A stretch of 64,000 nt of DNA from Sipunculus nudus (GCA_026874595.1 CM049309.1:53108079-53172078); one strand, 5' to 3'; numbered from the stretch's first letter, positions 1 to 9,590 are shown. Notes: generated by a model not told the origin, from the sequence alone. Translations and numbers: made by a program.

Positions 1-310
1 TCGATCCCACATAAAGTATTATCACCTGGGGGCGAGGCCCCCACCACGGGCCTTCCATATATTTCCTTATGGGGGCCTCGCCCCCGGGGTATATTCTTTT
101 TAGGGATCGATCCCCCATAAAGTATTATTCCCGGGGGCGAGGCCCCCACCACGGGCCTTCCATGTAATTCCTTATGGGGGCCTCGCCCCCTGTGTATATT
201 CTTTGTAGGGATCGATCCCACATAAAGTATTCTTCCCGGGGGCGAAGCCCCCACCACGAGCCCTGTGGAGAAATTTCTATAGGGGTCTCGGCCCCAGTGG
301 AGACCCTCTG
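1..310. repeat. Three tandem 105-bp GC-palindrome repeats
   Basis: Units begin near 1, 106 and 211, each opening with TCGATCCC and a CATAAAGTATT tract. Each carries GGGGGCGAGGCCCCC followed about 30 bases later by its reverse complement GGGGGCCTCGCCCCC, so every unit can fold into a stem-loop. The third unit is the most diverged. The array begins at the window edge and probably continues to the left. The role is unknown; a terminal or replication-associated repeat or a host satellite are both possible. Confidence 0.85.
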
Positions 311-419
311 TCGGGATCTGAACGATCCCCTAGTGCTTTGACATGCGTTGCACACCTGTGGCTTTTCCAGTACCGATGATATCCGATGAACACTCTTTAA
401 CCATTCACATGGGTCTCCG

Positions 420-760
420 ATCCCAACCAGGACTCCCCTGTTCCCCCCCGCCGGTCGATCCTACCCAGAACTCCCCTGTTCCCCCCCGCCAGGCGATCCC
501 ACCCAGAACTCCCCTCCCCCCGGTAAACCCTACTGACCTTTCATCTCTAACCTCGACGACCCAGACCGACCTTTCACATCCTACCGACTCTTCTTCCCCC
601 CCCGCCGGCGATCCCCAAACCTACAACTGGTCTACTTCTGACTTGAACCACACAACCGACCCCTGGTGGCCACAAGCCCACAACTCTACTACTTTTTGAC
701 ATAAGGCAGAGGGAGGGGCCGCCCCCTCCCCCCCTCAAGTCCCCCCCTCCCCCACAGGGG
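420..760. repeat. C-rich low-complexity tract
   Basis: The tract is strongly C-biased on the plus strand, with repeated ACTCCCCTGTTCCCCCCCGCC-like units near 440-500 and C runs up to 750. A proline/serine/threonine-rich open frame crosses it (343-699), but its composition follows directly from the repeat and it has no promoter or recognisable domain. I do not call it a gene. Confidence 0.6.
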
Positions 761-794
761 AGCCGTCTGGGAGCCAAAAGCGCCCATAGAGGTA

Positions 795-962
795 TAACGT
801 CCCTGGGTGGGCTCGAACCACCAACCTTCCGATTAACAGCCGGACGCGCTAACCATTGCGCCACAGGGACTACATGCTTTGTGTACGTGAGTTTCTTATG
901 TTATCATGAACAGGTACTGTTCCTTGATTTGATTGGCTGATGGAAAGTGTGACGTCACAGAC
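795..962. repeat. Left copy of the tRNA-Asn/CRE direct repeat
   Basis: About 168 bases that match 59834-60003 in the same orientation, running from TATAACGTCCCTGGG through the tRNA, a CATGAACAGGTACT stretch, an inverted CCAAT box and a TGACGTCA element (950-957). In the right-hand copy the same promoter elements are followed by a TATA box and a gene. Here similarity stops right after the CRE. Confidence 0.85.
799..870 (-). tRNA. tRNA-Asn (GTT), left copy
   Basis: On the minus strand the sequence folds as a full cloverleaf: a 7-bp GTCCCTG/CAGGGAC acceptor stem, a D-arm with GCGCAATGGTTAGCGC, an anticodon loop CTGTTAA giving anticodon GTT, and a T-arm with GTTCGAGCC. It is 72 bases long, one base shorter in the D-loop than the right-hand copy. 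Eukaryotic B-box and A-box sequences are present, so RNA polymerase III could transcribe it. Confidence 0.93.
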
Positions 963-1002
963 ACAGGGGAGCCGTCTGGGACCAAAAAGCGCCCATAGAG
1001 CG

Positions 1003-1353
1003 CTCTCAACTGATAGTATTATAGAGCCGGCCTGCTTATATAGTAGGGTTGTGGACACATTTAATCTTTGGTGTGTGTGTTACTCGTGGAATGTTTGAGG
1101 CATATTTTTCCTAAAATTTTAGCAGGTATTTCGTAAATGTCATGTAGACCGTTGTCCGGCAAAGGGCTATTTTGTTGTGTTGACCAGTGCTGTATGAGGC
1201 AGCGCCCCCTATCGTATGTTACCGGAACTATTTTAACCATGTCCACAGAGGAGATATGTGTAACAGATTTAATATCTGAGTCAGACTTAGAATGACTGAA
1301 TGCTGGCATCTTGGTGGATCGTGAAATATGTTTCGATAGCATGGAGTCTATCA

Positions 1354-1404
<51 letters not shown>

Positions 1405-2097
1405 ACATTTTTAATGATGGCATGTAAAATGGGCGTACCGAAAATATAAAGCCATATTTATTTAATATTATGTATTAAGTATCCACAATCCAAAACTCTG
1501 ATCAATAGTGGTTTTTTACGTTATATCACATACCATACAGACGCTGTCATACAATGTCCTTTTCAGAAAACAACAAGCCGTACGTTTGAGACTAGTATCT
1601 ATTGTTAAGCCGTATAATAATATATATATCATCCGTTATCGCTGTTTTGAAACATACACAGTTAGACATTTCATGGTAACATTTCATTTTGACATTTCAT
1701 TTTGACATTTCATTTACATTTGACATTATCAACAGTAATCATTCTTTTAGCATAACGTCGGGTGACGTATGAGACAAGCATATATTGTTAAGCCGTATAA
1801 TAATATATATATCATCCGTGATCGCTGTTTTGAAACATACACAGTTGGACATATCATGTTAACATTTCATTTTGACATTCCATTTTGACATTTCATTTAA
1901 CATTTCATTTTGACATTTCATTTCGACATTTCATTTTGACATTTTACATGATCAACAGTAATCAACTTTAAACATAACCTTTAGCATATATTTACATCTC
2001 CATACACAATAAACAGTCAAGCATTTTGAGTTTCGTGTTGGCTCGCTTTGTCACAATGACACAGAACCACATTACGTTTTACGTGGAAAGTATCAGT
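1003..2097. other. AT-rich intergenic region with repeats
   Basis: No convincing gene. It holds a (TA)n microsatellite at about 1360-1401 and a duplicated block: about 1595-1710 is repeated at about 1775-1885 (sharing GTTAAGCCGTATAATAATAT and a GCTGTTTTGAAACATACACAG stretch). Each copy is followed by short CATTTTGACATTT tandem units that continue to about 1945. A CAGCGCCCCCTAT motif near 1190-1205 resembles a CTCF core on the minus strand. Confidence 0.6.
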
Positions 2098-4482
2098 TTA
2101 TGCTGATCCCCGTGGGAAAACTAGGAGTACTTGTTGCTGCAACTGTTGAAAGTTCTGTTTGACGTCTTCCAGCATGGCCATCGACTGTTGAAAGCTGCTG
2201 ATGGCCCTGTGCAGCTTGTCCGTCATCGTGTTCGTCACATTCCAAAGTTCCTGCGTATCCATGGCGGCCGTGTTTGAGGCGTAGTTATGCGCAGTTGCAT
2301 TGTTTGGCATTGCGACGATAGGTGCAGCTGGAGTGTATATATAATTCTGTGTATTCACGTCACATGTTGACAGTTGCTGGGCGACGGTGTACAGAATGTT
2401 CATCGGGTTTGGGTCGCTTGCAACGGACGTACCTTGCTGCTGCAGTCCCGTCCCGTCATACAAGTGCGCATTGACTGTGACGCCAGCAATCGGCCGTTGC
2501 CCTGCACAGGCGTAAACGGGCGCATTGGCTTTGACCACGCCGGGAGATGGCATGAATTGTCCCGTGAAGGGTGAATGAGTGCTGTGTCCCAAGTCCGTCC
2601 CTGCATTGTGCATGTGATCGTAATGTGTACCCATATGTTGTTGTGTCCCCCCCACAGGTAACCCGGTATTGTCCATTTCGTCGTCTGATATATCAGAATA
2701 AGGACTTTCATGCTCACCAACCACTGCAGACGGTGGCGCGCTTTTGTCTCGTTGACTTGTTGCTGAGCGGGCGATAGACACCTCATTCTCCAAAGCGTTA
2801 CCCGCATCTCCCTCTTGCGCCGGGCCCGATTGATTGAGGTGCAAACGGACACTTCCGTCCTCGTCTTCGTCACGCACCTCGTCTGGCAATACCAGGTCTT
2901 GTGTATCTATGTTCAACAAGGCCGGCATTGCGGGTGTATTAAGAGATATTTCGTAGGGGTCTGGTATGGCGGGTCGGCGCCCGTTTACCGTAGGCGCTTT
3001 TAGGGTCGTTTCCTCCTCCTGTGACGTGGAGTGTGTCGCATTCCCTTCGTAATTCAGGATCAGGTTTGAGCCATTCGTCGCCCCGTGTGCGGTCGGCCTG
3101 TCAGCGTCTGTGCCGGGCGATTGTGGCGAGCTGTCAATAGGAGGGTACAGCGTTGCGCAGTCGCCGCCGCCTATGGGTGAAAATGGCGTATCATCGATGC
3201 GTATGCGCTTCCTCGGGGCGCTGAACCTTGGTTGACCGTCAGCAGCGTGACACGGACCGCGTTTCCGCTTCCCGAGCTCGGCGTGAGTTCTTCCTGTTGT
3301 CGCACCGTCGGGACTCCCCTGTTGATCCTGGACGTCAACTGTCGTATGACCGGCATTTTCTTTCACCCACTGTTCAGCTTGTACGTTCAGGGTGGCGGCA
3401 TCGACAGCTGCAGACGGTTCAGAGGAAACGGGGTCGGCGGTATCATCCGTGACACTGGTTGTTGTTGCTCCCTGATCAAACGTACCCGCATCGTCTTGCA
3501 GGCCATACGGCACCAGCGTAAATGGTATCGCCCCTTTCTTGGAGCTTTTCAGGACACACCGTTCGCGCGATTTACCGGTGTACAGGCCGTATGTGGGAGG
3601 GCTTTTGGCTGCTTTCTCCATTTTCTTGAGGCAAGAATGTACACGCACATACAGGTCATGCAAGGCCTGCTCGTGTGCGAAAACTGTTGAGCGGCACAGT
3701 TCCTTTGCCACGCGGTTGATGTCCTCTTGCAGTGGGATCAAATCGTTGCCCTTTTGCTCCCTGTTTATAAGTCTGTCTGTCACGCAGCGGATGGCTTCGC
3801 CGATCGCATTGCACAGAAGCTTGCTTTCGTCTGCGTCGGCCTCGCTCAAAATGTGATCATCTCCACGCAATGTCCGGCGGAAATTTTCAGCCAGAGAAAG
3901 GTGCCGTTCCTCTGTGGTGAGCACCGTGACGAAATACTCCAAACCGAAGAGCTTTGAGATGGATTGGGATCGGTGGAAATCCGGAAACAGCTCCTCGTTG
4001 TCGGTCATCAGGTAGGGGAAGTGATTGTATCGGAAACGCAGGAACATGTCCGCCGTGTTCTTCATAAAGCATGGAAACGCGGGCAGGGACTTGTCCGATT
4101 GACACAGGGCGAGGTCGCATATGAAGAACATGTACAACCGGCTCCAGTCGTCCAGGCTCGCTCCCAACAGCTCCCCGTAATAGATGAGCGTGCGCAGCCA
4201 GGCCAGATCGCAACAGTCGTCGAATAACTCGGGCGTGATACGCCTGTTCACCGGATTACCCTTGTCGGAACATTTCCTCACCGTCAGTCCAATGCTGCGC
4301 ACGGTGAGTATGTTGTCGTTCATCAGAGGCGCCGTCATTGTAGAGATCCGGCTTTTCTCTTTGCATTCTACGCCTGATAGAAGCGGCGCGAACACATCAC
4401 CGCCACTGTAGTTCGCCAATGGTTGCGAGTTTCTCTTCGTTGAACGAGCGGACATATCTGCCGTTTTCGAACGAGAGCCCAT
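2098..4482 (-). CDS. Large unrecognised protein, 794 residues
   Basis: The frame is intact with an ATG at 4482 and a TATA box about 110 bases upstream. I do not recognise the family. Residues 1 to about 60 are Ser/Lys/Arg-rich. About 70-310 look like a folded, mostly helical domain with many aromatic and Cys residues (an ITPELFDDCCDLAWL stretch, then several Leu-rich helices). From about 340 to 760 the chain is low-complexity, acidic, Ser/Thr/Pro/Gly-rich and probably disordered, with a basic GKRKRG patch and an RKRIRI patch that could be nuclear localisation signals. The last 40 residues form a Gln-rich amphipathic helix. The shape (folded N-terminus, long disordered tail, basic patches) fits a viral regulatory or tegument-like protein, but that is inference. 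Confidence 0.85.
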   Translation of the reverse strand: MGSRSKTADMSARSTKRNSQPLANYSGGDVFAPLLSGVECKEKSRISTMTAPLMNDNILTVRSIGLTVRKCSDKGNPVNRRITPELFDDCCDLAWLRTLIYYGELLGASLDDWSRLYMFFICDLALCQSDKSLPAFPCFMKNTADMFLRFRYNHFPYLMTDNEELFPDFHRSQSISKLFGLEYFVTVLTTEERHLSLAENFRRTLRGDDHILSEADADESKLLCNAIGEAIRCVTDRLINREQKGNDLIPLQEDINRVAKELCRSTVFAHEQALHDLYVRVHSCLKKMEKAAKSPPTYGLYTGKSRERCVLKSSKKGAIPFTLVPYGLQDDAGTFDQGATTTSVTDDTADPVSSEPSAAVDAATLNVQAEQWVKENAGHTTVDVQDQQGSPDGATTGRTHAELGKRKRGPCHAADGQPRFSAPRKRIRIDDTPFSPIGGGDCATLYPPIDSSPQSPGTDADRPTAHGATNGSNLILNYEGNATHSTSQEEETTLKAPTVNGRRPAIPDPYEISLNTPAMPALLNIDTQDLVLPDEVRDEDEDGSVRLHLNQSGPAQEGDAGNALENEVSIARSATSQRDKSAPPSAVVGEHESPYSDISDDEMDNTGLPVGGTQQHMGTHYDHMHNAGTDLGHSTHSPFTGQFMPSPGVVKANAPVYACAGQRPIAGVTVNAHLYDGTGLQQQGTSVASDPNPMNILYTVAQQLSTCDVNTQNYIYTPAAPIVAMPNNATAHNYASNTAAMDTQELWNVTNTMTDKLHRAISSFQQSMAMLEDVKQNFQQLQQQVLLVFPRGSA

Positions 4483-4590
4483 GTCGCTGAAGACTGCTTT
4501 TGTAATGTAGAGAATAGCAACAGCAGCAGCAGTTTCAACCGGCTGGTAGCAGTGCGTGGCAGGTTCTGCTGAATGTTTGGTACTGCTGAG

Positions 4591-4598
4591 CTTTTATA
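4591..4598 (-). promoter_or_regulatory. TATA box for the 794-residue gene
   Basis: The minus strand reads GGCTATAAAAGCTC, a classical TATAAAAG, 109 bases upstream of the ATG at 4482. Confidence 0.7.
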
Positions 4599-4640
4599 GC
4601 CAGTAACCCAGACATTACGTAATACTGTGGAAATTCCAAC

Positions 4641-5361
4641 ATGAACAAAACAACTTTTTACATATATCTGATAACCGCGATACTTTCACTCAAGGACAAA
4701 CGTGTCAAAACAAAATCGTTAAAAGCTATGGAAAACCCACACGAAAACATCCGGTTCAACGTCCTGTCGGTAAATGAGTCACGGCCGAAACATGGGAATA
4801 ACAATTTCTTATATATAGTTTCCACGAATCAGATGTACGAATCAGCAGTGCACCCGGTGCAAGTTTTGTTTTCACTTCCTTTTCTAGAGAAATCACGTCA
4901 TACCGTGTCAATGTACGTCTGCGCAAACAACTTTTTACAGGAGATAAGACATGTCGCCCAGACTGTGACTCAAGGACAAATGTGTCAAAACAACTGCGCA
5001 AACATCGGAAAAACCAGACCGCAAGCATTCGGTCAATGTCCTGAGCGGTTAGTCACAGCAGCATGAACGCGATAACATCCTGGTTTTCATGTATCAGCTA
5101 AGCACCAGCGTCAAGGCCGTCTATATTTTGCTGTAATAATGTGGTTATGAATCATACTTGTTTACCAGATGTACCAAACGTAAATGGGTCGTCAGTGTAA
5201 ACATGCTGTTTTATATGACCTTTAATTGCGCTTTACAATTTCAGTGATACAAGTCACGTTTCAATGACACAGTTTCGTTCGTCAGACACGCGCGCACTTG
5301 AGGTGGTCAAGCCGCTGTAGAACAGTCCTTCTATACGTCGGTGCCCCATCCGTATCGCGGG
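4641..5361. repeat. Intergenic region with diverged duplicates
   Basis: A stretch at about 4650-4770 (CAACTTTTTACA, then CAAGGACAAACGTGTCAAAACAA) recurs at about 4928-5045. The sequence at about 5088-5190 (a TGTATCAGC stretch, CACCAGCGT, then ACCAAACGTAAATGG) matches the downstream flank of the 5428 gene at about 5819-5925. This looks like the remains of an older duplication of that gene's surroundings. A 141-residue frame at 4641-5066 follows the repeat and has no domain, so it is not called. Confidence 0.55.
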
Positions 5362-5374
5362 CATATATATATAT
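5362..5374 (+). promoter_or_regulatory. TATA-rich promoter of the 5428 gene
   Basis: CATATATATATATCG lies 66 bases upstream of the ATG at 5428, the same spacing seen at other genes here. Confidence 0.55.
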
Positions 5375-5427
5375 CGTTCCTTTAAACTGGACCAGTATCC
5401 CAAGACAGAAGAGAAGAATAAAGAGTA

Positions 5428-5775
5428 ATGGCCACCTCGGACGGGTCGGAAATATCTTACCGTACGGAATTCATTGAACTTTTCAACACGGTGGACATGA
5501 TGCTGTACGGATGTTGGGGTTTTATGTTTGACCCGTCTCGGTGCAAGGATGTGTATGATGAACTAAAATATCTGAATGATTCAATGAAGGATTTATACCG
5601 GCGTTTACCTGCAGATATGAGACACGGCCTCTACCTGAAAAATCGGCCGTACTGTGAAACATGTTTCAGATGTCTCGATTGCAGTGAGTGCGACGCAACC
5701 AGTGAGTCCACAGAGGAAACGTATCTGTCGACTGAACCGGTGTCTAGAGGTAATGATGCGGCACAGACGGAGTAA
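5428..5775 (+). CDS. Small Cys-rich protein, 115 residues
   Basis: An intact frame with a well placed TATA element. It starts with a predicted helical region (residues 10-70, with DVYDELKYLNDSMKDLYRRL typical of a helix), then a tight cysteine cluster of the form C-x2-C-x2-C-x2-C-x2-C at about 76-88 (CETCFRCLDCSEC), then an acidic Ser/Thr/Glu-rich tail. The cluster could bind zinc, though no His and no standard finger spacing is visible. I do not recognise the family. Flanking repeats suggest that a second copy once lay to the left. Confidence 0.75.
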   Translation: MATSDGSEISYRTEFIELFNTVDMMLYGCWGFMFDPSRCKDVYDELKYLNDSMKDLYRRLPADMRHGLYLKNRPYCETCFRCLDCSECDATSESTEETYLSTEPVSRGNDAAQTE

Positions 5776-6072
5776 AGACTGGAGTTCAGGTGGCACGTGA
5801 GGTTAACATCGTAGCTGTTATGTATCAGCGATGCACCAGCGTTAAGTTTGTCATTTTTGTCTTGGTTTTTTTTTCTGTACATATGGTCATGATTAATACT
5901 GGTTTACTAAACGTACCAAACGTAAATGGATGATCAGACAGTCTAAAACAAGCTATTATGTGGCCTGCTTTTTACGCAATACGATAATAGGGATGCACGT
6001 GTTTGTTCAAGGACATCATTTGAACGTCAATTCCGTGAGTGATGGACCTACGTCTGAAACACGCCCCTCCCA
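5776..6072. other. Downstream flank of the 5428 gene
   Basis: Contains the second copy of the flank repeat (about 5819-5925, with ACCAAACGTAAATGGATGATCAG) and no gene. Confidence 0.5.
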
Positions 6073-6090
6073 TGTATATATATACATATA
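6073..6090 (+). promoter_or_regulatory. TATA-type promoter of the CARD-CARD-RING gene
   Basis: CATGTATATATATACATATA lies 160 bases upstream of the chosen ATG at 6234. This is farther than usual here, so a leader of about 130 bases is expected. Confidence 0.45.
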
Positions 6091-6233
6091 TTCGACATGC
6101 GCACAGTGAACTCCTGCCGATCAGATGACTTGTCTGGCAGCTACATAAAGCAGAACTTGGTGGGCTTACATCAGACCAGTACCAGCAGCAGTTCTGTTCG
6201 GTGTTACCTCTACCCAAATTTGAAAGTGTTGAG

Positions 6234-7397
6234 ATGTCACGTACACTACATCCAGTCGATGTTTACTTGTCTGTCCGTCCCGCTATCGATATATCAAATG
6301 TGATCAAAGGAAACCGTATCAAGCTGTTGATGTACTTGGACGTCAACACTGTGCTACAGAACGCCATGGTCCAGGAAGGCATCATATGCAAGGGCCACGC
6401 TGCACTTTTAGACAACAGCCCTGTTATGAGTAGAAAAGCCACCGAGTTGATAGCCATCCTCCTGAAGCGCGATCTTCGAAACTTCATCGGGTTTATCGGT
6501 TTGCTGGAGGAGTATGATCAACCCGTGCCCCGGGATATCCTGGTGGAATCACTCAACGCATGCGCTTTCGGGAAGCAGGGTGTCCCTGGCGGAGGTATCC
6601 TTACTGGGAACACAGCCGGGAAACCGTCAAGCAGTCAGGCCGACCCCCACACTGGAAAATGCGGCAGCGCGGGTGTACATGTTTCTTCACGTCAGCCAGA
6701 CTGGTTGCATCCACTCGACGTTTACATGTCTGTCAGTCCCGCTATTACGATACGCAGTGTTATCAATTCAGACCGGGTTGCGCTGGCTAAATGCCTGGAC
6801 GTTGACCCGCTGCTGCAGGAGGCGATGGTCGAAGAAGGCATCATCAGCAGGTTCAATGCCGAAACCATACTCCGCAAGTGTCACAAATATGCGAAAAGCA
6901 CAGCCTTGTTGGACATCCTCGCTCAGCGGGGTCTCCCTAATTTGGTCAGGTTTATTGGATTGCTGAAGGTGTATGATCAGCCCGTTCCGCGAGATATCCT
7001 GGTGAAATCATTGAACGCACACGCTTTCCCGAAGCAGGCTGGCCGTGTCGGACGATCGCTAACAACGAACACGGTCGAGCAACCGACCCGTCACGAGGTC
7101 GAACCTTTCAATGGAACGTTAAGCGGGGCGGATGGGCAGGTTTCTTCTGGTCAACGGTGGAGGCGCATGCGCGATATGCTATGTGCGAAAAAGAAAAACG
7201 ACGTATCGGTGACTCCAGATGATCCCAATGAACAAGTCTGTGTAGTGTGTATGGACAACAAACGGAAGACGATATTTCTGCCCTGCGGTCACATAAGGTG
7301 CTGTTTCACATGTGCGTTGAGGTGCAGCGAGAACGAGGATATGACATGTATAACATGCAGAAACCGGGTAGAAGATATCAAACCCTGTTTCATGTGA
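6234..7397 (+). CDS. CARD-CARD-RING protein
   Basis: A 387-residue protein. Two homologous helical modules (about residues 1-105 and 150-265) each carry the signature of a caspase recruitment domain: a Leu-Asp-Val helix (LLMYLDVNTVLQNAMVQEG; LAKCLDVDPLLQEAMVEEG), then I(I/C)(S/C), a polar loop, a LL-x-IL helix, and a final helix with FIGLL and VPRDILV. The C-terminal 50 residues are a RING finger (CVVC, PCGH, CCFTC, CITC) of the IAP type. CARD plus RING suggests an E3 ligase directed at CARD proteins of the host death or NF-kB pathway. This is inference from domains; the CARD call rests on pattern reading. The start at 6234 gives a protein that begins right before the first module. A farther in-frame ATG at 6201 is possible. 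Confidence 0.85.
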   Translation: MSRTLHPVDVYLSVRPAIDISNVIKGNRIKLLMYLDVNTVLQNAMVQEGIICKGHAALLDNSPVMSRKATELIAILLKRDLRNFIGFIGLLEEYDQPVPRDILVESLNACAFGKQGVPGGGILTGNTAGKPSSSQADPHTGKCGSAGVHVSSRQPDWLHPLDVYMSVSPAITIRSVINSDRVALAKCLDVDPLLQEAMVEEGIISRFNAETILRKCHKYAKSTALLDILAQRGLPNLVRFIGLLKVYDQPVPRDILVKSLNAHAFPKQAGRVGRSLTTNTVEQPTRHEVEPFNGTLSGADGQVSSGQRWRRMRDMLCAKKKNDVSVTPDDPNEQVCVVCMDNKRKTIFLPCGHIRCCFTCALRCSENEDMTCITCRNRVEDIKPCFM

Positions 7398-8024
7398 ACC
7401 TAACAGGACGTACCATAAGGAACTCTTTTTGCTTCCCCTGCCCCAGCTCACACAGTGAAACGCGTAAGTGCCTGTATATACGATAAGTGAACTGATTTTG
7501 TATTGATACTCTCTATAACATACATACGTTGACACGTTCTTTATTGATGATTCAAACTTGTGTATATATCTTACTTTGCGCATTTGTGTTTCGTAATCGC
7601 ACCCTTGTTATTGTATAAATGAATAACAAATGAATAAAATGTAGTGTATATATTTAAACGTGTTCTTCTGTACAACGTGTACTGCATGACGGATGTGGGG
7701 AACCTGTTCTGAACGCTCTCCCGGTTAGGTGCGTGTGTGTCAGTGTGTCGTTGTGATGTTTGTATATTCGTACTGCGTTCTGTATGATGTTCTGTTCTGT
7801 GTGATGCAATCAGCCTCCGACCTCCCGACTATCATGTGGCGTAACTCCATGGGGGTAATGATTTGGTACTTCAAACGTGTGTGTCGAATCCCGTTCTGTT
7901 TTATTTTATATGTCCTTTTATATGTCATTGCTTGTGGCGTGGTTACAAAAGTACCGGTCACTGTATCCATCCATCATTTCATCGCCGACCGCCGTACTGC
8001 ACGGGACTGTTTAACCGATACACC
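7398..8024. other. Intergenic region after CARD-CARD-RING
   Basis: Contains 3' end signals (AATAAAATG near 7633) and GT-rich sequence. A frame opens upstream of the next gene's ATG, but there is no separate gene I can support. Confidence 0.5.
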
Positions 8025-8471
8025 ATGGGCCGGGTCGATACGTTGCAGCCATTGAATTTTTACTTGTCTGTCAGACCTGAGATTTCGAGCGCGAGCATCC
8101 TCCGGCCACAGTGGCGCACGTTGGTGACCAGCCTGGACGTCGATCCTTCGCTGATTGACACTCTGCTCCAGAAAGGTCTTATAAGTCAGGACGAAGCCGC
8201 ACGTATCACCGGGGAAGATACCGTCATCGATCAGAACAAGATGCTGCTGTTTATCATCATGGAGTTGGGGCTTGAACAAGTTGTCACGTTTATCGAGTTG
8301 CTCAAAACCTGCGACCGGTCCGGGCCGCACGTCGTGCTCGTGAAATGTCTGAATCGAGCAGCATGGAAGCGCTTTGCTGACGGATGTAGCTTCTCCCCGA
8401 CTGGCGTCATCGGTACACATACCATTTTACAGCCGTCGTCTGTGCAAACGGGCGGTTCGAAAAAAGGATAA
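8025..8471 (+). CDS. CARD-only protein
   Basis: A 148-residue protein with one CARD-like module over most of its length: LNFYLSVRPEI at the start, TSLDVDPSLIDTLLQKGLIS as the core helices, then KMLLFIIMELGLEQVVTFIELL. It ends in a short Ser/Gly-rich tail. It has the same N-terminal YLSVRP pattern as the 6234 protein, so the two are paralogues. By analogy with known CARD-only proteins it may block CARD-CARD assembly, but that is unproven. The ATG at 8025 begins at the same relative point as in the paralogues; the open frame extends upstream to 7863 without support. Confidence 0.75.
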   Translation: MGRVDTLQPLNFYLSVRPEISSASILRPQWRTLVTSLDVDPSLIDTLLQKGLISQDEAARITGEDTVIDQNKMLLFIIMELGLEQVVTFIELLKTCDRSGPHVVLVKCLNRAAWKRFADGCSFSPTGVIGTHTILQPSSVQTGGSKKG

Positions 8472-8582
8472 GAATGCCAGTTGGCGCATGTCATCGTATC
8501 TTGCAGTATGGATTGTCAAAACGTTTTTTATGCTTTTTTAGTGTAGGATGCGGAGGGGGGGGGGGGGGGCTATGGGCACACA

Positions 8583-8590
8583 TATAAATA
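8583..8590 (+). promoter_or_regulatory. TATA box, CARD unit 1
   Basis: TATAAATA, 81 bases before the ATG at 8664. Confidence 0.65.
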
Positions 8591-8663
8591 AGCGGTTGCT
8601 GTATAAATGCATCATTTCGTTGCCAACCACCGTACTGAACAGGACTCGTTTTACGGATACATC

Positions 8664-9032
8664 ATGTACTTCCAAGATGTGATGCAGCCACCTGAATATT
8701 ACTTGTCAATACAACCTCCGATCACGGGCGAAAGCATTATCGGTACACTACGTGGCCGGTTGGTTGCCACTCTTGATGTCCACGTGGTGTTGGTTGACAC
8801 CATGCTCTACAAAAGCCTTATCGACTCTGACCAAGCGGGTCGTCTCAAAGCGAAGGAGACGTCTGACGAGAGGAACGAGGAGCTGCTGTGTATACTCGAG
8901 CATTGGGACGTTGAGAAACTGGTAATATTTATCAGCTTGTTGAACATGTTTGGTAATAGGGTGGCGCACTTCCTGCTACTGGCCGCTCTTAACTGTGAAG
9001 CATGTACGCGCAACCTTGCATCAAAGAACTAG
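8664..9032 (+). CDS. CARD-only protein, tandem copy 1
   Basis: A 122-residue single-module protein. EYYLSIQPPITGESIIG leads into a CARD-like helical core (TLDVHVVLVDTMLYKSLIDS), an acidic loop with KETSDERN, ELLCILEHWDVEKLVIFISLL and a closing helix. Length and helix order match the CARD modules of the 6234 protein. It has its own TATA promoter. The upstream in-frame ATG at 8607 lies between TATA and this start; 8664 is preferred because all three copies share an ATG at this spot. Confidence 0.75.
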   Translation: MYFQDVMQPPEYYLSIQPPITGESIIGTLRGRLVATLDVHVVLVDTMLYKSLIDSDQAGRLKAKETSDERNEELLCILEHWDVEKLVIFISLLNMFGNRVAHFLLLAALNCEACTRNLASKN

Positions 9033-9123
9033 TAAAATGGAGTCCTTGGCACTCGTACAATATTGCAGCCATAGTTAGTGCAAACAGACGGGTCAAGGAT
9101 CTGGATATGGGGAGGGGCACACA

Positions 9124-9131
9124 TATAAATA
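9124..9131 (+). promoter_or_regulatory. TATA box, CARD unit 2
   Basis: TATAAATA, 80 bases before the ATG at 9204. Confidence 0.65.
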
Positions 9132-9203
9132 GACAGTTGCTGTATAAATGCATCATTTCGTTGCCAACCACCGTACTGAACAGGACTCGTTTACGGATAC
9201 ATT

Positions 9204-9590
9204 ATGTACAGCGGACATTTAAAGCCAATGGAATATTACTTGTCTATACAACCCCCGATCACGGGCGGAAGCATTATCGGTGACATACGTCCTCAGTTGG
9301 TTACCTCTCTTTATGTCGACGTGTTGCTGTATGACGTCATGGTCAACAGAGGCCTAATCAACTCTGTTCAAGCGGATCGTATCAAAGCGAAGGAGACGTC
9401 TATCGAGAGGAACGGGGAGCTGCTGTGTGTACTCGAGCATTGGGACGTGGCGAGACTGGTAAAATTTATCAGTTTGTTGAAAATATTTGATAATAAGGTG
9501 GCGCACTCCAGACTAGTGGACGCTCTTAATTTGGAAGCAGTTAGGCGCAAAAGAGCCTTTTGCACATGTCCATTATGCTGCCATCGTTAG
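9204..9590 (+). CDS. CARD-only protein, tandem copy 2
   Basis: A 128-residue paralogue of copies 1 and 3. The CARD-like core spans about residues 20-110 (SLYVDVLLYDVMVNRGLINS, ELLCVLEHWDVARLVKFISLL). The C-terminal end carries a short Cys-rich tail (CTCPLCC) that copy 1 lacks; it may simply reflect a different stop position. Like its sisters it would be a cytosolic CARD decoy, by inference only. Confidence 0.75.
   Translation: MYSGHLKPMEYYLSIQPPITGGSIIGDIRPQLVTSLYVDVLLYDVMVNRGLINSVQADRIKAKETSIERNGELLCVLEHWDVARLVKFISLLKIFDNKVAHSRLVDALNLEAVRRKRAFCTCPLCCHR

Larger units (their letters stand above)
752..1002. repeat. 40-bp direct repeats flanking the tRNA segment
   Basis: An approximately 40-base sequence that starts ACAGGGGAGCCGTCTGGGA and ends GCGCCCATAGAG occurs at about 752-792 and again at about 962-1002. 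The two copies bracket the tRNA-Asn/CRE segment exactly, as a duplicated target would. The copies differ at a few bases. Confidence 0.75.

Noticed and set aside
1-310. CRISPR array
   Set aside because: Whole 105-base units repeat, with no distinct spacers, and the context is eukaryotic.
343-699. Proline/serine-rich 118-residue frame
   Set aside because: Composition is set by C-rich tandem repeats; no promoter, no domain.
795-962. tRNA-derived SINE
   Set aside because: The conserved sequence extends upstream of the tRNA and includes a promoter; there is no body or poly-A tail downstream of the tRNA 3' end.
1061-1423. 120-residue minus-strand frame with an Ile-Tyr run
   Set aside because: The run is the translated (TA)n microsatellite; the rest has no support.
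4641-5066. 141-residue plus-strand frame
   Set aside because: It spans a diverged internal repeat and shows no domain or TATA spacing.
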